Below are positions 19,100 through 28,464 of a DNA stretch of 51,713 bases, in pieces. Both the position numbers and the translations under genes were made by a program. The notes beneath the pieces were generated by a model. The model was not told the origin of the DNA. It saw only the letters and a list, made by a program, of their open reading frames with translations, and ran no database searches. This DNA comes from Aquificaceae bacterium (GTDB lineage: Bacteria; Aquificota; Aquificia; Aquificales; Aquificaceae). Numbering within the stretch: the stretch's first letter is position 1; every line of letters begins with the position of its first letter. The stretch spans positions 1 through 51,713 of the forward strand of contig JAOAIS010000049.1 in assembly GCA_026414575.1 (NCBI GenBank), in the 5' to 3' direction.

Positions 19100-19172
19100 C
19101 GGGGTGTGGCTCAGGTGGCAGAGCGCCTGCTTCGGGAGCAGGAGGTCAGGGGTTCAAGTCCCCTCACCCCGA
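19100..19172 (+). tRNA. tRNA-Pro(CGG)
   Basis: Folded by hand: acceptor CGGGGTG/CACCCCG, D arm GCTC..GAGC, anticodon stem CCTGC/GCAGG with loop TTCGGGA, T arm AGGGG-TTCAAGT-CCCCT, discriminator A; no encoded CCA. Confidence 0.96.
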
Positions 19173-19182
19173 GTATTGAAAA

Positions 19183-20256
19183 TTAACCCATCATTTTGCA
19201 AAGCTTCCTTATGGCTTCAAGCTTTTCCCTCTCCCCCACCTTAGCCCTTTCTATGGCTTTTTTCAGAGATTCTATGGTTGTATCGTAGGTTTTCCTGTCT
19301 ACTGGATAGGGGTAGCCGTCCTTTCCTCCGTGGGCAAAGGAATATCTGGCTGGGTCTTTAAAAGAGGGCTTAGAGCCGTAAAGGAGCTCACTAAGAAGGG
19401 ATAAGGCCCTTATCGTCCTTGGACCAACTCCCCTAATCCTTAACACATCTTCAAAAGAAGCTATATCCCTTTCTTCCATTTTACTTACATAATTTCTGAG
19501 TCTTTTCAGGTCCACATCCTCCTCCCTTATAGGATGCCTACGTGGCATGCTAAGGGTCTCTACCCTCTTGAGCTCTTCGAGCAAGGCCTTTCTGTCCTTA
19601 AGCATATCTTTTATGGCAGCCCTTACAGGCTCTGACTCTTTTGCCACCATGTTGAGGTCTATCCTCTCATGAACCTTCTCTGAGGATATACCGCTGTGGG
19701 GCTCTTCAACAAAGCTCTTGACTTGTAGGCTTAGCCAGTGGTATCTTCTTGCGTACCCTTCCTTCTGATTCATGCCCTGTTGGATGACGCACCACTTACC
19801 ATCTTCTGTAAAAAGCAAGGTGTGGTGGTAGAGTTGGTATCCATCCTGAAGCAAAACATTGTCCACCTTAGCAACCAGTCTGCTAACATCCTTTAGCCTA
19901 TCACCATTCAAGCCAACCCTTTGAGAAATGGTGTCTATCTCCAAAGGAGTATTGAGGGCAGTCTTCCCTTTACCCCCAACCATGTATATTCCTATCTCGT
20001 AGCCCACGTCCTTGAGAGCTTCCTTTAGGGCACCACACAAGGTAGTAGTAAGGCCACTCGAGTGCCAGTCAAAACCCAGAAGGCATCCCAAAGATTGGAA
20101 CCAAAAGGGGTCAGAAAGCCTTTTTAACAGAGTCTCCCTTCCATGCTCCAAGACCATAACTTCCAGAATGCTCTTTGAAAGCTCTACCATACGCCTAAAG
20201 AGCCATGGTGGTGCACTACCATAATGAAGTGGTAAGTTGGCTATACCCGTCCTCAT
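19183..20256 (-). CDS. DUF763-like protein
   Basis: MRTGIANLPLHYGSAPPWLFRRMVELSK start and HhH-like IRGVGPRTIRALSLLSELLYG; start set to ATG 20256. Confidence 0.82.
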   Translation of the reverse strand: MRTGIANLPLHYGSAPPWLFRRMVELSKSILEVMVLEHGRETLLKRLSDPFWFQSLGCLLGFDWHSSGLTTTLCGALKEALKDVGYEIGIYMVGGKGKTALNTPLEIDTISQRVGLNGDRLKDVSRLVAKVDNVLLQDGYQLYHHTLLFTEDGKWCVIQQGMNQKEGYARRYHWLSLQVKSFVEEPHSGISSEKVHERIDLNMVAKESEPVRAAIKDMLKDRKALLEELKRVETLSMPRRHPIREEDVDLKRLRNYVSKMEERDIASFEDVLRIRGVGPRTIRALSLLSELLYGSKPSFKDPARYSFAHGGKDGYPYPVDRKTYDTTIESLKKAIERAKVGEREKLEAIRKLCKMMG

Positions 20257-20374
20257 GGGAATATAATATACTGAAGAGGGCAAAGGAGGTCTTAAATGGG
20301 AAAAGGGAGGCTTTGTCAAAAAACCAGGAGCTTTGAATTCTTGTTAAAGGACAAAAATAAATAGGAGGTAAGTC

Positions 20375-21343
20375 ATGAGAGGAATTGCAGTCCTTGGTCT
20401 TTTGGGCGTAGCCCTTGCCCAGCCGGCTATTGACCCACCCTTTGCGGACAGGCTTTTTCCTTATGTAAAGTACGGGGAGGTTTGGACAGGTACTCCTGCC
20501 GTTGTCAAAGACGCAACCCTTCCTAATGCCCTCGTGGTCTACGGACTAAAGGAAGACCAAGAAATAGTGGCACTTGCTGGTAGAATAGCCTATTACTTGG
20601 GGCAGTGGACAGAAGACATAGGCTTTACCGCAGAGGATGTAAGGCAGTCAAGGATGCCAGAGCTTCTGGTGAGCGACCAAAGAATAAAAGGCATGGACTA
20701 TCAAAACCTCATAGTGGTTGGGACCAACAACGATGTAGTAAGGGATTTAGGGCTAAGCTTTGATAAGCCTACTGTCAAACTTGTGCAGAAGGACGGGAAA
20801 AATATACTGATTGTAGGGGGCGCAAACAAGGAGCAGATAATCCAGGCGGGCAGATATCTTTCCGATGTTAGGCTCAACTTCAAGGCAGGAGCCTACAAAA
20901 CCTTCTTTTCCTTTGTAGCCTTAAGGGGACACTTAGAAAAGGGTGAATTTGATACCGCCCTCAGGCTTGTTAGAAGTCCAGTGGGTCTTTCCGCCTGCGG
21001 TAAAAACATGGCCCTTGCAGGTCCTATGGTAGCCCAGTGGGGTGAGGAGCTAAGAGCCGTCGTAAGACACAGAAATAACATACTCTACAACGAGCTTCCA
21101 AAAGCCATAGAGGCAAAGGACAAGGAAAAGGCTATAAACCTCTGGAAGGAGGCCATGTTTACCTGTTATCAATGTCATCAGGGCATAAATGTGCCTCAGG
21201 TTAGAAGGTTCAAGCCAACGGAAAGCATACACATGAAGCACCAACAGATAGCGGAAGGCTTCGGCCTTGTGAAGGTGTTGGGCGCAGAAAAGTCCTGCGT
21301 AGCCTGCCATGCAGGACCCACCAGCATGAGGGGCTATAAGTAG
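20375..21343 (+). CDS. Exported diheme c-type cytochrome with an unassigned (S-layer/BcsB-like?) N-terminal region
   Basis: Signal peptide MRGIAVLGLLGVALAQP; two CxxCH motifs (CYQCH, CVACH) in last ~55 aa; N-terminal NLIVVGTNNDVVRDL / NILIVGGANKEQIIQAGRYL pattern; SD AGGAGG. Confidence 0.8.
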   Translation: MRGIAVLGLLGVALAQPAIDPPFADRLFPYVKYGEVWTGTPAVVKDATLPNALVVYGLKEDQEIVALAGRIAYYLGQWTEDIGFTAEDVRQSRMPELLVSDQRIKGMDYQNLIVVGTNNDVVRDLGLSFDKPTVKLVQKDGKNILIVGGANKEQIIQAGRYLSDVRLNFKAGAYKTFFSFVALRGHLEKGEFDTALRLVRSPVGLSACGKNMALAGPMVAQWGEELRAVVRHRNNILYNELPKAIEAKDKEKAINLWKEAMFTCYQCHQGINVPQVRRFKPTESIHMKHQQIAEGFGLVKVLGAEKSCVACHAGPTSMRGYK

Positions 21344-21350
21344 TCTATCT

Positions 21351-21986
21351 ATGTCCTACAGAAGGAGGGCTCTGAGTCTTTTGCTTGTGGCCCTCTTCCC
21401 ATTTCTAATAGCACTTCTTGGTGTGCGCCTTGCCTTTACAGAAAACTTCGTGGAGTTTCTGTATGGCAGGGTAGAGCTTCCTCCGGACTCCATGCCCTAC
21501 GAGCTAAGGCTCAGTATAGCCAAGATGGGCCTAAGGTCCGTAACTTCCAACAGGGGTATGGAAGAGTTTAAAAACTCTGGTCTTTTTAATCAGAAGGAGA
21601 TAAGGCATATGGAGGATGTAAAGGGGCTTTTGGACTCTCTTTTTACTCTACTCTATGTGGGAGCTCCCCTTTGGCTTATGGGGCTTTTGAACCTCAAAAA
21701 CAAAAAAGAAATTGGCAAGGCGCTTTTCTTCGGAAGTCTCTTGCTGGAGCTTTTTGTTCTCTTGGTGGTATTTGTATCCCTTATAAGCTACCAATGGCTC
21801 TTTGAAGCCTTCCATAACCTCTTTTTTGACCCATATTCTTGGAGGTTCAGGAACGAAGACATGCTCCTTCGTGTCTATCCGATGGACTTTTGGTACAAGG
21901 CAACCCTCTATACCGCTTTGGGCATCTTTACCTTTAACCTTCTTCTCCAATCTTTTGGTCTTCTCCTCTGGAGGAAAAATTCCTGA
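21351..21986 (+). CDS. DUF1461/TIGR01906-like integral membrane protein
   Basis: Multiple TM segments; EIRHMEDVKGLL and FHNLFFDPYSWRF family-like segments. Confidence 0.65.
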   Translation: MSYRRRALSLLLVALFPFLIALLGVRLAFTENFVEFLYGRVELPPDSMPYELRLSIAKMGLRSVTSNRGMEEFKNSGLFNQKEIRHMEDVKGLLDSLFTLLYVGAPLWLMGLLNLKNKKEIGKALFFGSLLLELFVLLVVFVSLISYQWLFEAFHNLFFDPYSWRFRNEDMLLRVYPMDFWYKATLYTALGIFTFNLLLQSFGLLLWRKNS

Positions 21987-24885
21987 GCTTTTCCTCTGCA
22001 GGTCCGGGAGTGCCCAAATAATAACCCTGCGCCATGTCCACCCCAAGCTCAAGAAGTATCTCAACCGTATCCTTGTCCTCCACATACTCCGCAATAGTCC
22101 TCACGCCCAAACCTTTGGCCACATCTACCATGCTTTTGACAAAGGTCTTATCCGCTTTTGACCTTCTCATGCTCTTAATAAACTCGCCATCAATCTTAAG
22201 AAAATCCGCAGGAAGGTACTTTAGGTATAGAAAAGAAGCATAACCAGAGCCAAAGTCGTCTATGGCAAACTTAAAGCCTACTTCCTTTATTTCTCTCATG
22301 AAATTCCCTACCTTAAAAATATCCTGTATGGCTTCCCTCTCTGTGATCTCAAAGACGAGCCTCTCTGGCTTTATTTGGTAAGCTTCCATAAGGCTTACGA
22401 TTTCCTTCGCAAAGTCCTGCGTAAGGTCCTGCGGAGAAAGGTTTATAAAAAAGATGCAGTTTGTGCATCTTTTGAAGGAGGATACTCCCTGAAAGAGCCT
22501 TTCCACCATGACAAGGTCCAGCTTTCGCATAAGCCCCATACGCTCCGCAACCTTTATAAAGCTTCCTGCGGGTACAAGCTCACCCTTTACCACAAGCCTC
22601 ATTAGGGCCTCAAAACCTTCTATCTTCCAAGTTTCTAAGTTGACTATATCCTGCAGGAACACTTCTATAGAACCCTTTTCCAAGCTTTCCAGCGTGTCCT
22701 TTTCTACTCTCATAAACATCCTGTATAATTCCTTTGTAGATTCGTCCACCGCCCTTATTTCACCCTTACGCTCCCTCTTTATTACATGCATTAGGGCTTC
22801 ACCCATAGAAATCATCTCCTCCTTGTTCTTGGCATCCAGTGGGTAGCATACTATGCTGGCGCTTATGCTTGGGCGAATCTCCAAGTCACCCAGAAAGAGT
22901 GGATTACCAACTATCTCCTGCTTTAGTCTTTCTGCCACATCCTTCACAGCACCCTTGTTGGATTTTGGCAGTATAATACCAAACTCGTCTCCACCAAGCC
23001 TTCCGGCCATATCAAGGCGTCTTATGTTTTTTCTTACAATATCCGCTACATGCCTGAGTAGAAAGTCCCCCACATTGTATCCATAAGTGTCGTTTATCAC
23101 CTTGAGATTGTCTACATCCATAAAGATGAGACATAGCGAAGCTCCAAATCTGTCTGACCTCTCTATCTCTTCCTCAAGGAGCTTTTCAAAGCTCTTTCTG
23201 TTGTAAAGCATGGTAAGGGGGTCGTGCTCGGTAAGAAGCTTGATGTTTGCCTGTGTCTTTTCTAAGTCCTCTATCACCTTCATGAGTTTTACAACATGGA
23301 AGAGTTGGTTGCCCACGGTTTTCAGAAACAGAAGCTCCTCCTCACTAAAAGCCCCCGATTTTCTTAAGCTCACTACACCCGATTGATAGGAACTGCTCTC
23401 AAACTTACAATAGATGTAGTTATTGTCCGACCCGTAGGCATGAGCACTTTCCATAACCTTCTCTATCAGCTGGTGGGTCTCCAAATGGGAAAAGTTTTGC
23501 AAAAACCCAGTGGAAAAAACTACCCTGTCAGGAAGCTCTGCATTCTTGTTCCACATGTAAAAGACACCGCCGTCCGCCTTAAGCACATAATCAAGTCTTT
23601 CGAGCACCTGCTTGGAAAAGGTATCGATGTTGTTGTAAGCCTGAGTAGCATACTCGGAGGTCTCCAAAAGAAGGTATAGCCTCTGAAGCTCTTTGCTTTT
23701 CTCGTCTACAACCCTGTTAAAATTAAGCCAATTAAGGAGAAAGCCCAAAACCAACCTGCTCATATTGATTATGTGTAGCCTCACCAGAGGGCTTTCAAGA
23801 TTGCCGCCAATTTTTGCCACCAGCAGGTATCCATCATAAAGATGGTAGTAGAAATCCCTATCAAAGTACTGCCCGCCAAGACCCTTAACAAGCTTGACAA
23901 CTCCATTCATGTCAAAGGTTGGGGGGCTATCCCTTCTTTCGCCGTAAACATGCGCCACAAGCCTCTTGTCCTCAAGGCTGTAAAGGTAAATCTCTTTAAT
24001 CGTATATTCCAAAGCCCTGTCAAGGGACAGAATAAGCACAGCATCTGCCATCTCCGGTTTTGACCTAAGCAAGGTTCCGAGCATAGACCTTGTCGCATTC
24101 ATAATATGAACAGCCTCTTCCCTTACGCCCAAGTAAAGTATGGAAAACATGAGCAAGGCATAGGCAAACAGGCGTTCTGCGGATGCAAGCACTATGAGAA
24201 AGTCATAAAAATGTTTGTAGAGGGCAAGACTCAAAGAAGAAAGGGCAAGTAGTCCTATGGAGGCAGACATATACCAAGAACCTTCCTTCCCAAATATTTC
24301 CCTTCTTTTAATGTAAAAGGCAAGAAAAGCCATGAGAACAATGCTTACATAATCAAACATGTCTCTGTACCAAGGCTGTCCAAAACCCTCTACAAAGAGA
24401 GGTGGAAGCTCGTGGTGGAATAAGACCACATAGAAGGAGGAAAAGAGCGAAAGAAAAGTCAAAAGCCAGAAGGCAAAAGCAGGGGTAAACCTCCTGGAAA
24501 ACACCCTATCATGAAAAACAGAAATATAAAGGGCAAGCACCACAAGACTTCTTGAGAGGAGAAAAAGATAAGCCACCTTGTTTCTTGTGTTTTTTGTTAT
24601 GAAATCCGGAAAAAAGACAAAGGAGAGTATGTGAAAAAGGTCGGGAACCAGCGAAGGTATAAGAAAGACGCCTATAAGGTAAAACCTTTGACATACAATG
24701 CGTGGACCAAGCGCGAGTAGGGTAAGAACTATAAAGAAGAGAAAAGCAAAGGAAGTAATCCTTAGGGTGGCTATCCAGAAGGCAAAAGAGCTTCTATCAA
24801 GGACAAGCTGGTCCCTGTACAAAAAGGCAATAAAGGTAGCTAATGCACCCCCCAATAGTAAAAGGATGCTTATGTATTTATGCAT
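21934..24885 (-). CDS. Multi-TM sensor with GGDEF and EAL domains
   Basis: N-terminal multi-TM region, TEHDPLTMLYNRKSF, RLGGDEFGIIL with RxxD upstream, EAL (GFEALMRL) and IDDFGSGYASFLYLKYLPADFLKID; ATG 24885 overlaps upstream TGA. Confidence 0.9.
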   Translation of the reverse strand: MHKYISILLLLGGALATFIAFLYRDQLVLDRSSFAFWIATLRITSFAFLFFIVLTLLALGPRIVCQRFYLIGVFLIPSLVPDLFHILSFVFFPDFITKNTRNKVAYLFLLSRSLVVLALYISVFHDRVFSRRFTPAFAFWLLTFLSLFSSFYVVLFHHELPPLFVEGFGQPWYRDMFDYVSIVLMAFLAFYIKRREIFGKEGSWYMSASIGLLALSSLSLALYKHFYDFLIVLASAERLFAYALLMFSILYLGVREEAVHIMNATRSMLGTLLRSKPEMADAVLILSLDRALEYTIKEIYLYSLEDKRLVAHVYGERRDSPPTFDMNGVVKLVKGLGGQYFDRDFYYHLYDGYLLVAKIGGNLESPLVRLHIINMSRLVLGFLLNWLNFNRVVDEKSKELQRLYLLLETSEYATQAYNNIDTFSKQVLERLDYVLKADGGVFYMWNKNAELPDRVVFSTGFLQNFSHLETHQLIEKVMESAHAYGSDNNYIYCKFESSSYQSGVVSLRKSGAFSEEELLFLKTVGNQLFHVVKLMKVIEDLEKTQANIKLLTEHDPLTMLYNRKSFEKLLEEEIERSDRFGASLCLIFMDVDNLKVINDTYGYNVGDFLLRHVADIVRKNIRRLDMAGRLGGDEFGIILPKSNKGAVKDVAERLKQEIVGNPLFLGDLEIRPSISASIVCYPLDAKNKEEMISMGEALMHVIKRERKGEIRAVDESTKELYRMFMRVEKDTLESLEKGSIEVFLQDIVNLETWKIEGFEALMRLVVKGELVPAGSFIKVAERMGLMRKLDLVMVERLFQGVSSFKRCTNCIFFINLSPQDLTQDFAKEIVSLMEAYQIKPERLVFEITEREAIQDIFKVGNFMREIKEVGFKFAIDDFGSGYASFLYLKYLPADFLKIDGEFIKSMRRSKADKTFVKSMVDVAKGLGVRTIAEYVEDKDTVEILLELGVDMAQGYYLGTPGPAEEKLRNFSSRGEDQKIGEEG

Positions 24886-25577
24886 CAAACACTATTATAG
24901 TCAACGGAGGACCCACTTGGGACATTAGAGTTCAGAAGTTTTAGCAGAAATTTTGCTACCTCTTTTGGGGGTTTTAAAGTCTTTGGGTCCTCTTGGGGGT
25001 AGGCCCTTGCCCTCATCTGCGTCCTTGTGGCACCGGGGTTAAGGGCATATACTCTTATGCCCCTTTCTCTTAGCTCCTCCGCCAGCAAAAGGCTAAAGCC
25101 TTCCACACCAAACTTGGAAACCGCATAGGCTCCCCAATAGGGCGCAGGTCTTTTGCCTGCACCTGAGGAGAGATTTACGACAACAGAGCCCTTTTTCATG
25201 TGAGGGAGGCAATACTTAGTAACATAAAAGATGCCGTTTAAGTTTACCCTTATGACCTCTTCCCATACATCCTCTGGATACTCCTCAATGGATACCCTAT
25301 CCCCCAAAAGACCGGCGTTGTTCACAAGCAATTCTAAACCTCCCAGCTTTTGAAGACAGAAATCCACAAAGTTCTTCACGCTTTGCCTTTCCCCCACATT
25401 ACAAGCTTTTATGTAAAGACCACTCGGGCTTCCTAATTCTTCCTTTAGCCTTATCAAATCCTCCTCTTTTCTCGAGCAGGTGCATACACTCCATCCATCC
25501 CTCAGAAGCTCTTCCACGATGGCCCTGCCTATACCCCTGCTTCCTCCTGTTACTATGGCTCTTTTTTTCTTCAACAT
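24885..25577 (-). CDS. Short-chain dehydrogenase/reductase
   Basis: AIVTGGSRGIGRAIVEEL, LVNNAG, YxxxK (YAVSK). Confidence 0.92.
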   Translation of the reverse strand: MLKKKRAIVTGGSRGIGRAIVEELLRDGWSVCTCSRKEEDLIRLKEELGSPSGLYIKACNVGERQSVKNFVDFCLQKLGGLELLVNNAGLLGDRVSIEEYPEDVWEEVIRVNLNGIFYVTKYCLPHMKKGSVVVNLSSGAGKRPAPYWGAYAVSKFGVEGFSLLLAEELRERGIRVYALNPGATRTQMRARAYPQEDPKTLKPPKEVAKFLLKLLNSNVPSGSSVDYNSV

Positions 25578-25621
25578 GCGTATATTTTAAGAATATAATA
25601 AATTAATTAAGGAGGTCGAGC

Positions 25622-26296
25622 ATGCTCCTGAACCTTGAAGTGAGAACACAGCTGAAAGACATATTCTCGAAGGAATTAAAAGAGCCGGTGAGCCTCAAGC
25701 TTTTTTCTCAGGCTATAGGCTGTGAGACCTGTCATATTGCGGAAGGTCTCCTCAAAGAGCTTGTAGAAACAGACCCAGAAAGAATAAAGCTGGAAGTATA
25801 CTCGCCCCTTGTGGACAAAGAGATAAGCCAGAGGTATGGCGTGGACAGGGTGCCCACCATAGTAATAGAAGGAGACAGCGATTATGGCATAAGATACATA
25901 GGCCTACCTGCGGGTCTTGAGTTTACTACCCTTGTGCAGGGTATAGTGCAGGTCTCCAAGAGGGAGCCAAGGCTCTCCGAGAAAACGCTGGAACTCCTCA
26001 AAGGTGTTGATATTCCTATGGAAATAATGGTCTTTGTCACTACCTCCTGCGGATACTGTCCATCTGCCGCCATAACAGCCATGAACTTTGCCATGGCAAG
26101 CGACTACATAAAAGCCTTAATCGTAGATGCCAGCGAGAACATGGACCTGGCCGAAAGGTTTCAGGTAGTGGGTGTTCCCAAGATAGTGATAAACAGGGGC
26201 GTTGCGGAGTTTGTGGGTGCTCAGCCCGAGAACAACTTCTTGGGTTACATCCTATCTGCCTACGAAAAAATGAGGAGAGAAAATGGACAGGCTTGA
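25622..26296 (+). CDS. Protein disulfide oxidoreductase-like (two thioredoxin folds)
   Basis: Two CxxC sites: CETC in first half and CGYC in second; VPTIVIEGD and VPKIVINRG cis-Pro segments. Confidence 0.88.
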   Translation: MLLNLEVRTQLKDIFSKELKEPVSLKLFSQAIGCETCHIAEGLLKELVETDPERIKLEVYSPLVDKEISQRYGVDRVPTIVIEGDSDYGIRYIGLPAGLEFTTLVQGIVQVSKREPRLSEKTLELLKGVDIPMEIMVFVTTSCGYCPSAAITAMNFAMASDYIKALIVDASENMDLAERFQVVGVPKIVINRGVAEFVGAQPENNFLGYILSAYEKMRRENGQA

Positions 26297-26606
26297 ATAC
26301 TTTAAAAACCTTCTTGAGAAATCCCCCAACAATCCCATGCTCAACTACTCTCTTGCCCTCGAGTATTACAAGCTGGGCAACTACCAGAAGACGGTAGAAT
26401 ACATGACCGCATACCTAAGCCTAAAAGAAGACGAAGGTGCTGGCTACAGAGTGCTCGCACAATGCTATGAAGAGCTTGGAGAATATCAAAAGGCTATAGA
26501 GGCACTCCAGGAAGGTATACAAAAGGCTACAAAACACAACCACCCCAGCATGGTAGAGGAGTTCAAAACTTGGATAGAACGGCTACAACACTTGCAATCC
26601 TTTTAG
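26283..26606 (+). CDS. Tetratricopeptide repeat protein
   Basis: Repeats NYSLALEYYKLGNYQKTVEY..., VLAQCYEELGEYQKAIEALQEG. Confidence 0.85.
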   Translation: MDRLEYFKNLLEKSPNNPMLNYSLALEYYKLGNYQKTVEYMTAYLSLKEDEGAGYRVLAQCYEELGEYQKAIEALQEGIQKATKHNHPSMVEEFKTWIERLQHLQSF

Positions 26607-27331
26607 CCCTTCTTTCCCTTTCCTTTGCCGGAGAACTAAAAGCCTGTTACAGGGCCTATTTACTTTTTTTACCCGTGGCGGAAACGTGCATAAGCTACAA
26701 AAGGGAAACAAACCTACTAAAAGCCAGCAGCTTTGTGCGCACTATCAATGTGGGAAAGCTGGTAAAAAGGGTTTATAACAAGGGAAGTGCCACGGTAGAA
26801 CTTCCAGAACTCAGGCCAAAGCACTTTGTTTACTACCAAGAAGAGGGTGAATTCAAAAGGTATCAGGAGTATAACTTTGGAAATGGCAGGATAAAGACCA
26901 CCGAAATACATTATGTAAAGCTTAGCAATGATGTAGAAAGGAAAGAAGAAAGAGAGTACGAATATAAAGGTTTTGTTGACCCATACACCGCCAGCCTTTT
27001 GCTTTACAGAGACAGCGCAAGGCTTGAGCAAGGAACCATAAAGATGTTTTATGATGACAAAGAGTACCTACTGCCCTATGGTGTCAAGGGTAGGGAGAGA
27101 CTGGAAACTCCTGCTGGCAACTTCATCACGAGGAAAGTGGAGGTATACCCAAACATAGAAACAAAGGGCCTCCTCAAGCCCAAAGGCGTATGGTACCTGT
27201 GGATAGATGAAGAAACTCACATACCGGTAAGAATGGAACTTAAGTTTGTAATAGGTTCAGCTATCGCCAAGCTTGAAAAGCTCGAAGGTGACACAAGAAT
27301 GCTTGAAAACCTTTTGAACGCAAAAAGGTAG
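26570..27331 (+). CDS. Exported DUF3108-like protein
   Basis: Signal peptide TLAILLALLSLSFAGELKACY; late region LETPAGNFITRKVEVYP...WYLWIDEETHIPVRMEL. Confidence 0.7.
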   Translation: MDRTATTLAILLALLSLSFAGELKACYRAYLLFLPVAETCISYKRETNLLKASSFVRTINVGKLVKRVYNKGSATVELPELRPKHFVYYQEEGEFKRYQEYNFGNGRIKTTEIHYVKLSNDVERKEEREYEYKGFVDPYTASLLLYRDSARLEQGTIKMFYDDKEYLLPYGVKGRERLETPAGNFITRKVEVYPNIETKGLLKPKGVWYLWIDEETHIPVRMELKFVIGSAIAKLEKLEGDTRMLENLLNAKR

Positions 27332-27346
27332 GGGGCAAAGCCCCCC
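27331..27346. terminator. Candidate hairpin between convergent genes
   Basis: GGGGGC-AAA-GCCCCC perfect 6-bp stem overlapping the TAG of the upstream CDS, followed by ATTT. Confidence 0.55.
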
Positions 27347-27355
27347 ATTTGGAGA

Positions 27356-27547
27356 TTACTTCTTCTCCTCTTTCTTTTCTCCCTTCTTTTCCTCTTTCTT
27401 CTCTTTCTTTTCCTGCTTCTTCTCCTCTTTCTTTTCCTGCTTTTGCTCCTGCTTCTGCTCCTGCTTTGCAGGCTGCTGCTGTGCCTGTTGTGCCATTACG
27501 GCACCGGTGAATCCTACTGCAAGTAGTAGTGCGAGTAGCTTCCTCAT
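27356..27547 (-). CDS. Small secreted Lys/Glu/Gln-rich low-complexity protein
   Basis: Signal peptide MRKLLALLLAVGFTGAVMAQ followed by Q/E/K repeats; SD (AGGAGGTGT) upstream of ATG. Confidence 0.75.
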   Translation of the reverse strand: MRKLLALLLAVGFTGAVMAQQAQQQPAKQEQKQEQKQEKKEEKKQEKKEKKEEKKGEKKEEKK

Positions 27548-27615
27548 GTTTACACCTCCTTAAAAGTTTTAGTATTTAACATGATAACACGGAAAAATGA
27601 AAATTTCATTAAAAC

Positions 27616-28464
27616 TCATGCCATCTGCCTTACCAAAAATAGAATTGCCTGATAAAAGAGAGCCAGCGCGCCCATCACATAATAGAATTTGTGATGATGC
27701 TCCACGACCCGCACAAGGGCGCAAGAAAGTCCCATGAAGAAAACTGAAAGGAGAAGATTTACTACGCCTACCACATAACCTCTTGTGGGAAACTCTCTCT
27801 CTTTGGGCATGACCATATTCAGACTGAGCCTGTAGGTATCAAAATCGGTAGAAAAAGTCTTACCTTCTTTCTGAGTCAAAAGGGAACCCTTCTCAAAAAG
27901 AATCTCCTCTCCCTTAACCTCAGCCCCTTTGGCTATAACCACACCCTCCTGAAACTTGAAGAAAACTCCTCCAAGGCTGTTGCCCTCCCTTTTTTCCACA
28001 TACAGGGTAAACTGCCCAAAAGTATGAAAGCTCCTTATTGGCACCGATGTGATTATAAGAGCATAATACCTTAGCGTTAACTGTCTTCTCATGTGGCCTA
28101 TATCCTCTTCCCTGAGTGTAAAAAAAGTCAAAAACAAAGACACAAAAACTGGAAGGGTTAAGAAAAGACTTTTAACATAAAAGCTTTTGGGATCTATGCC
28201 AAAAGCCTGAACAACTTGCAGTTTTTTGTTCTCCTTAAGCTCAAAAAGGTTAATAGAGAAGGACAAAAAGATAGCCATGGGAAGCATGAAGGAAAAGTAG
28301 TAAAAAAACCAGAGAAAAAGAAAAGGGAGAGAGTCTTCAAGAGGCAACTGAAACATTATCTGGTCAAACCTGAATATTTGAAAAAGAAGGAGAAGAATGG
28401 TTAGCGTAGAACTTATAAAAAGGGATAATTTAAGGGATTTCCAAAAAAACCAACGAAAAATCAT
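27616..28464 (-). CDS. LptF/LptG-family permease
   Basis: Multi-TM with YjgP/YjgQ-like layout (N-terminal TMs, beta-rich periplasmic region, C-terminal TMs). Confidence 0.7.
   Translation of the reverse strand: MIFRWFFWKSLKLSLFISSTLTILLLLFQIFRFDQIMFQLPLEDSLPFLFLWFFYYFSFMLPMAIFLSFSINLFELKENKKLQVVQAFGIDPKSFYVKSLFLTLPVFVSLFLTFFTLREEDIGHMRRQLTLRYYALIITSVPIRSFHTFGQFTLYVEKREGNSLGGVFFKFQEGVVIAKGAEVKGEEILFEKGSLLTQKEGKTFSTDFDTYRLSLNMVMPKEREFPTRGYVVGVVNLLLSVFFMGLSCALVRVVEHHHKFYYVMGALALFYQAILFLVRQMA

Noticed and set aside
27356-27470. Tandem DNA repeat (CTTCTCCTCTTTCTTTTCC-like) as a mobile or structural repeat
   Set aside because: Better explained as codons for the K/E/Q-rich protein with a signal peptide and SD.
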